Positions 24,295-32,027 of a DNA stretch of 33,029 nucleotides are shown piece after piece; the first letter of the stretch is position 1, and each line of letters opens with the position of its first letter. The position numbers and the translations under genes were made by a program. This DNA comes from Clostridia bacterium. Its GTDB lineage: Bacteria; Bacillota; Clostridia; Oscillospirales; CAG-272. A model generated the notes under the pieces. The model was given only the letters and a program-made list of their open reading frames with translations, did not search any database and was not told the DNA's origin. Where the stretch lies: positions 1-33,029 of the forward strand of contig JAFVQW010000003.1 of assembly GCA_017504605.1 (NCBI GenBank). The letters are read 5' to 3'.

Positions 24295-24720
24295 TTATTT
24301 TCTTCCGTACGCCGTATCATAACTGAAGGCGCTCTTTAAATGATTGATTTTCTTGACCCTCGGTCTTTTTCCCGAGCCGTCGACGAATACCTCGATACAG
24401 TCAAAGCGCATACGCGAGCCTCGCGTACCGAGCTCCGAGGCGTATACCCTCGCCGCCGAGATAATTCCTTGCTGCTTTCTTGCCGTCACTGCCGAGGCGG
24501 GGCGGGGCAGAAAGGCGGATTCGGTGCCGAGAGTGCGCGTCTTTACCTCACAGAAGACGGTATAGCCGTGACCTCTCGCAATAATATCTATCTCCTTGCC
24601 GTTTGCGACATAGCTGCGGCAGAGTATGCGGTAGCCGCGGAAAAAGAGGTATCTCGCGGCGGCCCGCTCGCCGAGGTCGCCGAGCCGTCTTCGCTCGGTC
24701 TTTACCTTAAGTATTTCCAT
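24295..24720 (-). CDS. yraN: YraN family (UPF0102) nuclease-like protein
   Basis: A 141-residue protein with the endonuclease-like fold of YraN: GDLGERAAARYLFFRGYRIL at the start, then GKEIDIIARGHGYTVFCEVKTRT (E...D...ExK catalytic-type residues), RPASAVTARKQQGIISAARVY and MRFDCIEV. The family's role is unproven; the motifs suggest a Holliday-junction resolvase-like or nuclease activity. Its ATG lies inside the end of rnhB (14-base overlap), a conserved pairing in many Firmicutes. Confidence 0.9.
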   Translation of the reverse strand: MEILKVKTERRRLGDLGERAAARYLFFRGYRILCRSYVANGKEIDIIARGHGYTVFCEVKTRTLGTESAFLPRPASAVTARKQQGIISAARVYASELGTRGSRMRFDCIEVFVDGSGKRPRVKKINHLKSAFSYDTAYGRK

Positions 24721-25318
24721 CGTTACCGAGGAATTTCAAGAAGCTTCTCCTGTGTATCTCGGAGGGGCCGTATTTTCTCACCGCATCCATATGCTCGCGG
24801 GTGGGGTAGCCCTTATGCTTCTTTATGTTGTATTCGGGATATTTGGCATCGTCCTCTATGCAAATTCGGTCACGCGTAACCTTCGCGAGAATTGATGCCG
24901 CGGCAATCGAGGAGCTCTTTGCATCTCCGCCGACGAGCGTCGCCGTGGGAATATCGAACCCACGCGAGCAGTTGCCGTCGATGAGAACAAAGTCGGCCCT
25001 TACCGCGAGTGCCTCAACCGCGCGCCGCATAGCGAGCATCGATGCGTTGAGAATATTCATCTCGTCAATCTCGGCGGGGCTCGCCGAGGCTATCGCATAG
25101 GCTACGGCACGCTCGGTAATAACCGAGAAGAGTGCCTCGCGCTTTTTCTCCGAGAGCTTCTTCGAGTCGTTAAGGCCCTCTATCTCGCAGCCCCTCGGGA
25201 GTATAACCGCCGCCGCAACCACGGGGCCGCACAGCGGGCCTCTGCCTGCCTCGTCGGTGCCGCATACCGCCGTGTAGCCCTCGGCGTAGAGGCGTTCCTC
25301 GTATTCTAAATTAGGCAT
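24707..25318 (-). CDS. rnhB: Ribonuclease HII
   Basis: Removes RNA, including single ribonucleotides, from RNA-DNA hybrids. The 203-residue product has the active-site GTDEAGRGPL (D22, E23), the GSK-type GLNDSKKLS motif, VLIDGN (third acid), and VTRDRICIEDDAKYPEYNIKKHKGYPTREHMDAV (conserved C-terminal block). Length normal. RBS AAGGCGGTG. It follows rbgA closely (11 bases) and overlaps yraN. Confidence 0.97.
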   Translation of the reverse strand: MPNLEYEERLYAEGYTAVCGTDEAGRGPLCGPVVAAAVILPRGCEIEGLNDSKKLSEKKREALFSVITERAVAYAIASASPAEIDEMNILNASMLAMRRAVEALAVRADFVLIDGNCSRGFDIPTATLVGGDAKSSSIAAASILAKVTRDRICIEDDAKYPEYNIKKHKGYPTREHMDAVRKYGPSEIHRRSFLKFLGNDGNT

Positions 25319-25329
25319 AATACACCGCC

Positions 25330-26196
25330 TTAAAATTTTGGTTTTTCAAGAGTAATTCTTCCGATTTTTCCCGAGCGGAGCTCCTCGAGAAGCATCTCCG
25401 CCGTGCGCTTGTGATTTATTTCGCCGCCCGAGGCCAAAAGACCGCGCCGTCTGCCGACGAGCTCAAATAGGTCGTAGCCGTCGAGGCCGACTGTGTCCTC
25501 CTCGGTAAGCTTATAGCGCGTGAGGAATTCGCTTCTCGCTACGCTCATAAGGCGAACGCAGAGGGTCATAGCGAGCTCTTCGGTGTCGATTACGCCGTCG
25601 CGTATAGCGCCTGTAAGGGCGAGATTTTCACCGACCGTCGCATCCTCGAACTTCGGCCAGAGCACGCCCGGCATATCGAGCAGGTCAAGGCCTATCGAGG
25701 TCGGCACCCACTGCTTTGCAAGGGTAACGCCCGGGCGGTTCTCAACCTTAGCCCGCTTGCCGCCCGCGAGGCGGTTTATAAGCGAGGACTTTCCGACGTT
25801 CGGTATTCCGACTATCATGGACTTAAGCTTTCTGCCCGACATACCCTTGTCGCGGTATCTCTCGAGCTTGTCCGACATAACCTCGCGCACCCGCGCCTCG
25901 AGCGTGTCTATACCGTACCCGTCAACGCAGTCGATGAGGACGGTTCTTATTCCTTTTTTGGCATAAAAGTCGACCCAGGCACGCGAAAGCTCGGGGTTTG
26001 CGAGCGATGCCTTAGTCAGCACGGTAATTCTCGGCTTTTCACCGAGCAGGGTATCAATCTCGGGGTTCTTAGAGCTGTAGGGAATTCTCGCATCGAGAAG
26101 CTCGAGCACGAGGTCCACCTGGGGCAGGCACTCGCGCATGACCCTCTTGGTCTTCGCCATATGCCCGGGGAACCACTGTATTGGATTAGTAGCCAT
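25330..26196 (-). CDS. rbgA: Ribosome biogenesis GTPase RbgA (YlqF)
   Basis: Circularly permuted GTPase needed for late 50S subunit assembly. The 288-residue product starts IQWFPGHMAKTKR, the family signature. The permuted order is seen: G4 first (about 60-64), then G1 GIPNVGKSS (130-138), the G2-region TLAKQWV and DMPGVLWPK (G3, DxPG). A C-terminal helical domain binds RNA. Oddly the G4 motif is TKAS (residues 61-64) where NKxD is expected, so the Asp that reads the guanine base is Ser here; the codons at 26005-26016 are clear. GTP specificity may be altered. Confidence 0.93.
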   Translation of the reverse strand: MATNPIQWFPGHMAKTKRVMRECLPQVDLVLELLDARIPYSSKNPEIDTLLGEKPRITVLTKASLANPELSRAWVDFYAKKGIRTVLIDCVDGYGIDTLEARVREVMSDKLERYRDKGMSGRKLKSMIVGIPNVGKSSLINRLAGGKRAKVENRPGVTLAKQWVPTSIGLDLLDMPGVLWPKFEDATVGENLALTGAIRDGVIDTEELAMTLCVRLMSVARSEFLTRYKLTEEDTVGLDGYDLFELVGRRRGLLASGGEINHKRTAEMLLEELRSGKIGRITLEKPKF

Positions 26197-26207
26197 TATT
26201 CACTCCG

Positions 26208-27038
26208 TTAGTCCACAAGGCCGAACCTGGCGAAGGGAAGGATACGCAAAATCACCCGACCGAGCACCGCATCTACTCTTACGGTGCCTATCGAGCGCGA
26301 GTCCACAGAGTCGTTTCGGTGGTCGCCCATAATGAAGAGCTCGCCCTCGGGAACGGTAAATTCGTAATACTCTCCCGCCTTGTAGTTAATTTTGATTTTC
26401 TCGTTATTGATAAGAGCACTTTCGGGGAAGGTGCTGTATTTGTAATTTTTCACGTCGGTATAGACGTATCGGTCCTCGAGAAGCGCCTCGCCGTTTACGA
26501 AAATTGTGCTCGCGCTGATACGTACGGTGTCGCCGCCGACGGCGATAACGCGCTTGATAATGGGCTTCTTAAGCGAGGTGGAGTAATCGGAAACGACGAT
26601 AATATCTCCGCGCTCGGGGGTATAAAAGAGATTGCTTATAAGAAGCGTCTCTCCGTCGTGGAGCGTATTCTCCATAGAGCCGCCGACAACGGTGGAATGA
26701 CGTATAAATAGCGTCGTCACAACGAGAACCGCAACGAGGGTAAAAATAAATAGCTCGAGAAAATCGAAGGCGCAATCAAGGAAGCGGCGACGCTCCTCGG
26801 GCCTCTCCCGCACGGGCTCGCTATGAACGGGGGAGGGCATATCGGGGGCTGTGGCCTCGGGCTCCTCGGGCTCAACCTCGTCGCTCACATTATTCTCGGA
26901 CAGAGCCTCATCGGTGTCGAAGAGCGTTACCTGGAGCGGCTCGCACTCGTCGGGAATAGTGGTATTTATTATATCGCTTTCCGCCTCTGCGGCGACTGCC
27001 CCGAGCTCCTCGGAGTCTCTTTTTATATCTTCACTCAA
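26208..27038 (-). CDS. lepB: Signal peptidase I
   Basis: Membrane serine/lysine peptidase that removes signal peptides from exported proteins. The 276-residue product has an unusual acidic N-terminal extension of about 85 residues (rich in Glu, Asp and Pro), a membrane anchor (about 92-112, LELFIFTLVAVLVVTTLFI), the catalytic Ser121 in GGSMENTL, Lys162 in KKPIIKRVIAVGGD, and the C-terminal box MGDHRNDSVDSRSIG. The start is the TTG at 27038 with AAAGGGGG upstream; no ATG lies near. It heads the operon lepB-rbgA-rnhB-yraN-thrC. Confidence 0.93.
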   Translation of the reverse strand: MSEDIKRDSEELGAVAAEAESDIINTTIPDECEPLQVTLFDTDEALSENNVSDEVEPEEPEATAPDMPSPVHSEPVRERPEERRRFLDCAFDFLELFIFTLVAVLVVTTLFIRHSTVVGGSMENTLHDGETLLISNLFYTPERGDIIVVSDYSTSLKKPIIKRVIAVGGDTVRISASTIFVNGEALLEDRYVYTDVKNYKYSTFPESALINNEKIKINYKAGEYYEFTVPEGELFIMGDHRNDSVDSRSIGTVRVDAVLGRVILRILPFARFGLVD

Positions 27039-27075
27039 GGAGAAATCCCCCTTTCCGTATAATTATTCATTTTAT

Positions 27076-27104
27076 ATTTTAACACATTTCGCCGCCGAAT
27101 ACAA
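27076..27104 (-). promoter_or_regulatory. Promoter of the lepB operon
   Basis: Minus-strand TTGTAT (27099-27104), 17-base spacer, TAAAAT (27076-27081). Confidence 0.75.
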
Positions 27105-27186
27105 TATTTTTATACACTATTTTTTAATTAAAATTTAGGTAATACTTAAGCGTTTTTGACAAATTTAATTTTTTTTGAAAAACGTA

Positions 27187-27215
27187 TTGATTTTTTTCTT
27201 TCTTTGTGCTATAAT
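27187..27215 (+). promoter_or_regulatory. Promoter of rplS
   Basis: TTGATT (27187-27192), 17-base spacer, TATAAT (27210-27215), in an AT-rich setting typical of strong ribosomal protein promoters. Confidence 0.85.
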
Positions 27216-27221
27216 GGCTAC

Positions 27222-27312
27222 AACTGTGCGTATGCCTATTTGCATACATCGGTATATCATCAGAACAGTCCTCTGCATGCTCTGCACGAATGTTCGTAGT
27301 TATAGGAGGGCC
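27222..27312 (+). promoter_or_regulatory. Structured 5' leader of rplS, possible L19 leader
   Basis: The transcript from the promoter has about 90 untranslated bases. GTATGC/GCATAC (about 27230-27247) forms a short hairpin, and CTGCATGC...GCACGAATG may form another before the RBS TAGGAGGG. Ribosomal protein L19 leaders that bind L19 are known in Firmicutes; I cannot match this one to the known consensus by eye. Confidence 0.35.
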
Positions 27313-27315
27313 AAA

Positions 27316-27657
27316 ATGGAAAAGATCCAGGCTTTTGTTAATGAGCAGCTTAAAACTGATATTCCTCAGTTTGGCATTGGTGACGGTGTAAAGGTTTACA
27401 TTCGTATCACCGAGGGTGAGAAGCAGAGAATTCAGCTTTTCGAGGGCACCGTTATTGCTAAGCACGGCGGCGGAATTTCCGAGACCTTTACGGTTAGACG
27501 CGTTGCTTCGGGTGTCGGTGTAGAGAAGACCTTCCCCCTTCATTCCCCCAACATTGACAAGATTGTAGTATTCCGCGAGGCGAAGGTTCGCCGTGCGAAG
27601 CTCTACTATCTTCGTGACAGAGTTGGTAAGGCAGCTAAGGTTAAGGAGAAAGTTTAA
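27316..27657 (+). CDS. rplS: 50S ribosomal protein L19
   Basis: A structural protein at the 30S-50S interface. The 113-residue product has [31 protein letters not shown], then [40 protein letters not shown], the full L19 signature. The ATG at 27316 follows TAGGAGGG at a good distance; upstream in-frame codons lie in the leader. Unlike the common order rplS-lepB-rbgA-rnhB on one strand, here rplS is divergent from lepB. Confidence 0.98.
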   Translation: MEKIQAFVNEQLKTDIPQFGIGDGVKVYIRITEGEKQRIQLFEGTVIAKHGGGISETFTVRRVASGVGVEKTFPLHSPNIDKIVVFREAKVRRAKLYYLRDRVGKAAKVKEKV

Positions 27658-27660
27658 TCC

Positions 27661-27690
27661 AAAAAGGCAGTGCGAGCGCACTGCCTTTTT
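27661..27690. terminator. Bidirectional terminator between rplS and the HIT gene
   Basis: Arms AAAAAGGCAGTGC and GCACTGCCTTTTT around GAGC. It serves both convergent genes. Confidence 0.9.
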
Positions 27691-27704
27691 GACTATTAAA
27701 TGTC

Positions 27705-28043
27705 TTACGCCATATTCTCCGAGAGGCACTCGCCGCCGAGGATATGGAAGTGAAGATGCTTCACCGACTGCCGACCGTCCTCACCGATATTCGTTACCAC
27801 GCGGTAGCCGTTACCGAGGCCGAGCTCGCGTGCGATTTTCGGTATAGTCTTAATGATGTGAGAGGCCGCCTCGGCGCTCTCGCCGTCGATTTCGTCGAGC
27901 GAGCCGACGTGCAAGCGCGGCACTACGAGGCAGTGCACGGGCGCCTGCGGATTTATGTCGAGGAAGGCGTAGCACCTATCGTCCTCGTATACCTTTTTAG
28001 AGGGGATATCCCCGTTTACAATAGCACAAAATAAGCAATCCAT
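27705..28043 (-). CDS. HIT family nucleotide hydrolase
   Basis: A 112-residue histidine-triad protein that probably cleaves adenosine phosphoramidate or related nucleotides. It has the active-site HLHFHI (H96, H98, H100) and the N-terminal CLFC (C3, C6), which with a His commonly binds zinc. Other family marks: DDRCYAFLDINPQAPVHCLVVPRLH. RBS AGGAG before the ATG and its own promoter. Its usual role is not certain. Confidence 0.95.
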   Translation of the reverse strand: MDCLFCAIVNGDIPSKKVYEDDRCYAFLDINPQAPVHCLVVPRLHVGSLDEIDGESAEAASHIIKTIPKIARELGLGNGYRVVTNIGEDGRQSVKHLHFHILGGECLSENMA

Positions 28044-28065
28044 AGCTTTTCTCCTTTTTTATTAG

Positions 28066-28094
28066 ATTTTATCACAGGTCGGGAGAAAATTCAA
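28066..28094 (-). promoter_or_regulatory. Promoter of the HIT gene
   Basis: Minus-strand TTGAAT (28089-28094), 17-base spacer, TAAAAT (28066-28071). Confidence 0.7.
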
Positions 28095-28126
28095 GTAAAA
28101 AATAATGTTTTTTAAGGAGGTGCCCT

Positions 28127-29227
28127 ATGACGGATAATGAGCTTTTACTCCCCGAATATCCCGTAAAAGAGGATATGTGGGATATTCTGGCGCGTGAGAG
28201 CCGCCCTATCGTCGTTTACGGAATGGGAAACGGCGCGGACAAGCTCTTTTTGCGGCTTGAAAAATACGGCGTTGGTGTCAGCGACGTCTTCGCCTCCGAC
28301 GGCTTTGTGAGAGGGCACAGCTTTCGCGGCTACCGCGTGAAAACGCTATCCGAGATACGCGAGAGCTACGCGGATTTTGTAGTTCTTCTGTCCTTTGCCT
28401 CGTCGCGCGACGAGGTTATCGATATGCTCCTCGAGATTGACGGGTGCGAGTGTATGCTTGTCCCCGATATGCCCGTCGCGGGCGAGGAATACTTCGACCG
28501 CGAGCACTATAACGCGCATTACGGCGAAATTCTCTCGGCGTATAGCGCGCTCGCCGACGACGCCTCTCGCGAGGTGTTTGCCGCCGTGGTGAACTATAAG
28601 CTTACGGGTAGGCTCTCCTACCTTATGCGCGCCGTATCTACCAAAGGGGAAATGTATTCGCTCCTGCCGCGCGAAAAAATCGCGCGTGTATGCGACCTTG
28701 GTGCGTATAACGGCGACACCGTGCGCGAGGCGCTCGAGTACTTTCCCGCGCTTCGCGCGGTTACGGCTCTTGAGCCCGACCCAAAGAATTTTAAGAGACT
28801 TACGCGCTACGCCGAGGGGGTAGAGGGCATCGACCTCGAGTGCGTTAACGCCGCCGCCTGGTCGGAGTGCCGTGGGGGCGAATTTATCAGCTCGGGCAAC
28901 CGAAATTCCTCGGTTACCTCGACCGCCTCGCACGAGCATAAGGACACCGCGGTTGAGCTCAAAACGGTGGACTGCCTCGGAATAAATCCCGATTATATAA
29001 AATATGATGTCGAGGGGGCGGAGCTTGAGGCGCTTCTCGGCTCGGGCGAGACCATTCTTCGCGCCCGTCCGTCGCTCCTCGTTTCAATATATCACAGGAG
29101 CGGGGATATATATTCGATAACGAATATGCTCCGTGAAAAATACCCCTTTTACGACCTCTATATACGGCGCCTTCGGTGTATTCCCGCCTGGGAGCTTAAC
29201 CTAATACTTATAAGGAATGACTTATAA
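28127..29227 (+). CDS. FkbM family methyltransferase with extra N-terminal domain
   Basis: A 366-residue protein. The C-terminal half (about 185-366) is a SAM-dependent FkbM-type methyltransferase: VCDLGAYNGDTVREAL (SAM motif I, about 188-203), LEPDPKNFKRL (ribose-binding acidic loop), IKYDVEGAELEALLG (FkbM signature) and SIYHRSGDIY. The first 115 residues (IVVYGMGNGADKLFLRL...VRGHSFRGYRVKTLSEI) form a Rossmann-like domain with a GxGxxA nucleotide-binding turn, as seen in sugar-modifying methyltransferases. The substrate is probably a sugar or glycolipid; inferred. RBS AAGGAGG. It lies 21 bases before the U32 gene, likely in one operon with uppP. Confidence 0.85.
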   Translation: MTDNELLLPEYPVKEDMWDILARESRPIVVYGMGNGADKLFLRLEKYGVGVSDVFASDGFVRGHSFRGYRVKTLSEIRESYADFVVLLSFASSRDEVIDMLLEIDGCECMLVPDMPVAGEEYFDREHYNAHYGEILSAYSALADDASREVFAAVVNYKLTGRLSYLMRAVSTKGEMYSLLPREKIARVCDLGAYNGDTVREALEYFPALRAVTALEPDPKNFKRLTRYAEGVEGIDLECVNAAAWSECRGGEFISSGNRNSSVTSTASHEHKDTAVELKTVDCLGINPDYIKYDVEGAELEALLGSGETILRARPSLLVSIYHRSGDIYSITNMLREKYPFYDLYIRRLRCIPAWELNLILIRNDL

Positions 29228-29248
29228 GGAATAAAGGAAGGAAATAAT

Positions 29249-30478
29249 ATGAAAAGACCAGAGCTTCTCTCTCCCGCGGGCAACGCGGAGAAAATGCGCG
29301 CGGCAATCCTCTACGGTGCCGATGCGGTATATCTTTCGGGACAGATGTTCGGTATGCGCGCCGCGGCCGACAACTTTTCTCCCGAGGAATTAAGGGATGC
29401 GGTTATATACGCCCACGAGCGCGGGGTAAAGGTGTATCTTACCGTGAACACTATGCCTCGCGAGAACGAATATCCTATGCTTCGTGAGTATTTCACGGCG
29501 CTTCGCGATATTCGTCCCGATGCGCTTATCGTCGCCGACCTCGGCGTATTTATGCTCGCGCGCGAAATGCTCCCCGATATAGATTTACATATTTCCACTC
29601 AGGCAAACGCCTCGAGTGCCGCCGACTGCCGTGCCTGGCACGCCCTCGGTGCGAAGAGAATAGTCCTCGCCCGCGAGCTTTCGCTCTCTGAAATAAAGGC
29701 TATTCGTGCGAATATTCCCGACGAGATTGAAATAGAATGTTTTATACACGGCTCTATGTGTATATCGTATAGCGGAAGATGTCTGCTCTCGGGGCATATG
29801 ATAGGCCGCGATGCCAACCGCGGTATGTGTGCCCAGCCCTGCCGATGGAATTATACCATTCGCGGCTATGAGATAACCGAGGAGAAAAGACCCGACCTCA
29901 CTATGCCGATTGAGGAGGTAAACGGCGAGACCTTTATTATGGCGAGCCGCGACACCTGTACAATCGAGCATATTCCCGAGCTTATCGAGGCGGGGATTAA
30001 TTCCTTCAAGATAGAGGGAAGAATGAAGTCGGCCTATTATACCGCCGTCGTCACCAATACCTATAAAATGGCGATAGACTCCTATTTCTCCGGCGGCTAC
30101 GAGTATAATCCCCTCTGGCTTCGCGAGCTTGAGAGCGTAACTCACAGGGAATATGCGACGGGCTACTATTTTTCCGACAGCCGCACCGATGCCAATTTGG
30201 CACCGAGCAACGGGTATATGAAGGAGAAGGCCTATCTTGCCGTCGTTCTCTCCTATGATGAGAAGAGCGGCCTCGCCCGCCTCTCGCAGAGGAACAAGAT
30301 GACCCTTGGAGAGCAGTGCGAGCTTCTGACCCCGGGCGAGGTCGGTAGGCCCCTCGTTGCCGAGGAGCTTTTCGACGAGGCGGGAGAGGCTATCACCTCG
30401 ACCCCCCATCCCTATATGACGTTTTGTATGAAAATGCCGTTCGCGGTAAAGGCGGGAGACATAATCAGAGCCGTATAA
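29249..30478 (+). CDS. Peptidase U32 family protein, TrhP-type
   Basis: A 409-residue protein of the U32 family. Members TrhP/YrrO carry out prephenate-dependent 5-hydroxylation of wobble uridine in tRNA. Visible: ELLSPAGNAEKMRAAILYGADAVYLS (start of the barrel), VYLTVNT, IVADLGV, ISTQAN, then the Cys set C164, C171, C178, C194 and C198 (ECFIHGSMC, GRC, CAQPC), which can bind an Fe-S cluster. The C-terminal part (about 320-409) is a small beta domain. The closest name is a TrhP-like hydroxylase, but other U32 proteins have different or unknown roles. RBS AAGGAAGG. Confidence 0.88.
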   Translation: MKRPELLSPAGNAEKMRAAILYGADAVYLSGQMFGMRAAADNFSPEELRDAVIYAHERGVKVYLTVNTMPRENEYPMLREYFTALRDIRPDALIVADLGVFMLAREMLPDIDLHISTQANASSAADCRAWHALGAKRIVLARELSLSEIKAIRANIPDEIEIECFIHGSMCISYSGRCLLSGHMIGRDANRGMCAQPCRWNYTIRGYEITEEKRPDLTMPIEEVNGETFIMASRDTCTIEHIPELIEAGINSFKIEGRMKSAYYTAVVTNTYKMAIDSYFSGGYEYNPLWLRELESVTHREYATGYYFSDSRTDANLAPSNGYMKEKAYLAVVLSYDEKSGLARLSQRNKMTLGEQCELLTPGEVGRPLVAEELFDEAGEAITSTPHPYMTFCMKMPFAVKAGDIIRAV

Positions 30479-30495
30479 AATTAAGGAGATTTTGT

Positions 30496-31323
30496 ATGGC
30501 GAGATTTGTCGAAATACTGAAGATAATTCTTCTCGGTATAGTCGAGGGGATTACCGAGTGGCTTCCCGTGAGCTCCACGGGACATATGATAATTCTCGAT
30601 AAATTCATAAGCCACTCGATGTCCGACGAGCTTTTCGAGATGCTCCTCGTGGTAATTCAGCTCGGCGCCGTCCTCGCCGTCCCGATTTTCTTTCGGGATA
30701 AAATTCTGTCAATTGAGCGCACGACGCGCGGTGCCCGCATATCCCCCCTTACGCTTCGCCTTTGGGGCAGGGTGCTTTTAGCCACGCTCCCCGCGGCGCT
30801 CCTCGGCCTTCTTCTCGATGATTTTTTGACCGAGCATCTCTTTAATCCCACCACGGTCGCGATAGCGCTCGTCCTATACGGCGCGGCGTTTATCCTTCTC
30901 GAGCATTTCCGCGGCGGAAAAGCGAGCAGGGTAGAATACACCGAGGATATATCGGCCCGCGATGCATTTGCCGTCGGCCTCGCACAGACACTCTCGCTTA
31001 TTCCCGGTACCTCGCGCTCGGGCGCTACGATTTTCGGCGGTATGCTCCTCGGGCTATCGCGCTCTGCCGCGGCGGAGCTGTCCTTCCTTATGGCAATTCC
31101 CGTAATGCTCGGCGCCTCGCTTCTTAAAATTTTAAAGTTCTTCGGCGGCGGCCTTACGCTCTCGGCCTACGAGGCGCTGCTTATTCTCGTCGGCGCTTTG
31201 GCGGCCTTCTTGGTCTCGCTTTTTTGTATCCGCTTCCTTATGCGCTTTGTTAAGGAGCATAGCTTCACGGTTTTCGGTATATACAGGATAATACTCGGAC
31301 TCGTAATTCTGGGTATAGCATAA
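30496..31323 (+). CDS. uppP: Undecaprenyl-diphosphatase UppP (BacA type)
   Basis: Dephosphorylates undecaprenyl pyrophosphate so that the lipid carrier for peptidoglycan can be reused; overproduction gives bacitracin resistance in other species. The 275-residue membrane protein has the motifs GIVEGITEWLPVSSTGH (14-30; E17, E21 and SSTGH) and PGTSRSGAT (170-178), with about seven to eight membrane segments. The ATG at 30496 follows AAGGAG; an upstream in-frame ATG lies inside the U32 gene and is rejected. It starts 17 bases after the U32 stop. Confidence 0.96.
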   Translation: MARFVEILKIILLGIVEGITEWLPVSSTGHMIILDKFISHSMSDELFEMLLVVIQLGAVLAVPIFFRDKILSIERTTRGARISPLTLRLWGRVLLATLPAALLGLLLDDFLTEHLFNPTTVAIALVLYGAAFILLEHFRGGKASRVEYTEDISARDAFAVGLAQTLSLIPGTSRSGATIFGGMLLGLSRSAAAELSFLMAIPVMLGASLLKILKFFGGGLTLSAYEALLILVGALAAFLVSLFCIRFLMRFVKEHSFTVFGIYRIILGLVILGIA

Positions 31324-31353
31324 AAAAACAGGCTCATTCGAGCCTGTTTTTTT
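31322..31353. terminator. Bidirectional terminator between uppP and xpt
   Basis: Arms AAAAAAACAGGCTC and GAGCCTGTTTTTTT around ATTC, ending both convergent genes. Confidence 0.9.
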
Positions 31354-31354
31354 A

Positions 31355-31930
31355 TTAGTCACAGAACTTAATTCCGTTCTCGGCACTTATCGATGAAATC
31401 TTAGCCAGCGACTCAATGCGGTAGCCGCGAGCTCTTATATCGTTTCCGCCCTCTTGGAAGACCTTTTCGACCGCGATACCCGCGCCGACGACGGTAGCAC
31501 CCGCCCGCTCGGTTATGGCAATCAGAGCCTTGAGTGCGCTTCCGTTAGCGAGGAAGTCGTCGATGATGAGCACCCTGTCGCCCTTTTCGATATATTTCTT
31601 ATATACGAGGACGTCGTAGGTGTGACCGTGAGTGTAGGATACGACCTTGGAGGAATAGCAGTCGCCCGCGATGTTGTGGCTCTTGGACTTCTTCGCATAA
31701 ACTACGGGAACGCCGAAGTTCAGCGCGGTAATGCAGGCAATTCCAATGCCCGAGGCCTCAATAGTGAGAATTTTCGTAACTCCCTCGTTCTCGAACAGCC
31801 TGTACCATTCCTTGCCGCACTCGTTTATGAGAGATACGTCAATCTGGTGATTTAAGAAGCTGTCAACCTTAAGCACGTCACCGGGCAGAATTTTTCCGTC
31901 CTTTAAAATTCTCTCTTCAAGCAGTTTCAT
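31355..31930 (-). CDS. xpt: Xanthine phosphoribosyltransferase
   Basis: Makes XMP from xanthine and PRPP in purine salvage. The 191-residue product has the PRPP loop VLIIDDFLANGSA (120-132), the family start MKLLEERILKDGKILPG.VLKVDSFLNHQID, and VVYAKKSKSHN, all matching Xpt. RBS AAGGAG, ten bases before the ATG. Its promoter is only about 40 bases upstream, leaving no room for the guanine riboswitch found before xpt in Bacillus subtilis. Confidence 0.96.
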   Translation of the reverse strand: MKLLEERILKDGKILPGDVLKVDSFLNHQIDVSLINECGKEWYRLFENEGVTKILTIEASGIGIACITALNFGVPVVYAKKSKSHNIAGDCYSSKVVSYTHGHTYDVLVYKKYIEKGDRVLIIDDFLANGSALKALIAITERAGATVVGAGIAVEKVFQEGGNDIRARGYRIESLAKISSISAENGIKFCD

Positions 31931-31970
31931 TGTTGGTCACTCCTTTTGCATAAAGAATAGGTCTATAATA

Positions 31971-31999
31971 ATTATACACCCGCCGTTCCTATCTTTCAA
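31971..31999 (-). promoter_or_regulatory. Promoter of xpt
   Basis: Minus-strand TTGAAA (31994-31999), 17-base spacer, TATAAT (31971-31976). Confidence 0.8.
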
Positions 32000-32027
32000 T
32001 TGGCAAAAACGCCAAATTTATTTATTT

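Noticed and set aside
29585-30409. A 274-residue minus-strand frame
   Set aside because: Antisense to the U32 family gene, which has clear Cys motifs and an RBS.
31931-32027. Guanine riboswitch before xpt
   Set aside because: The gap is too short and the promoter sits within it; no conserved core seen.
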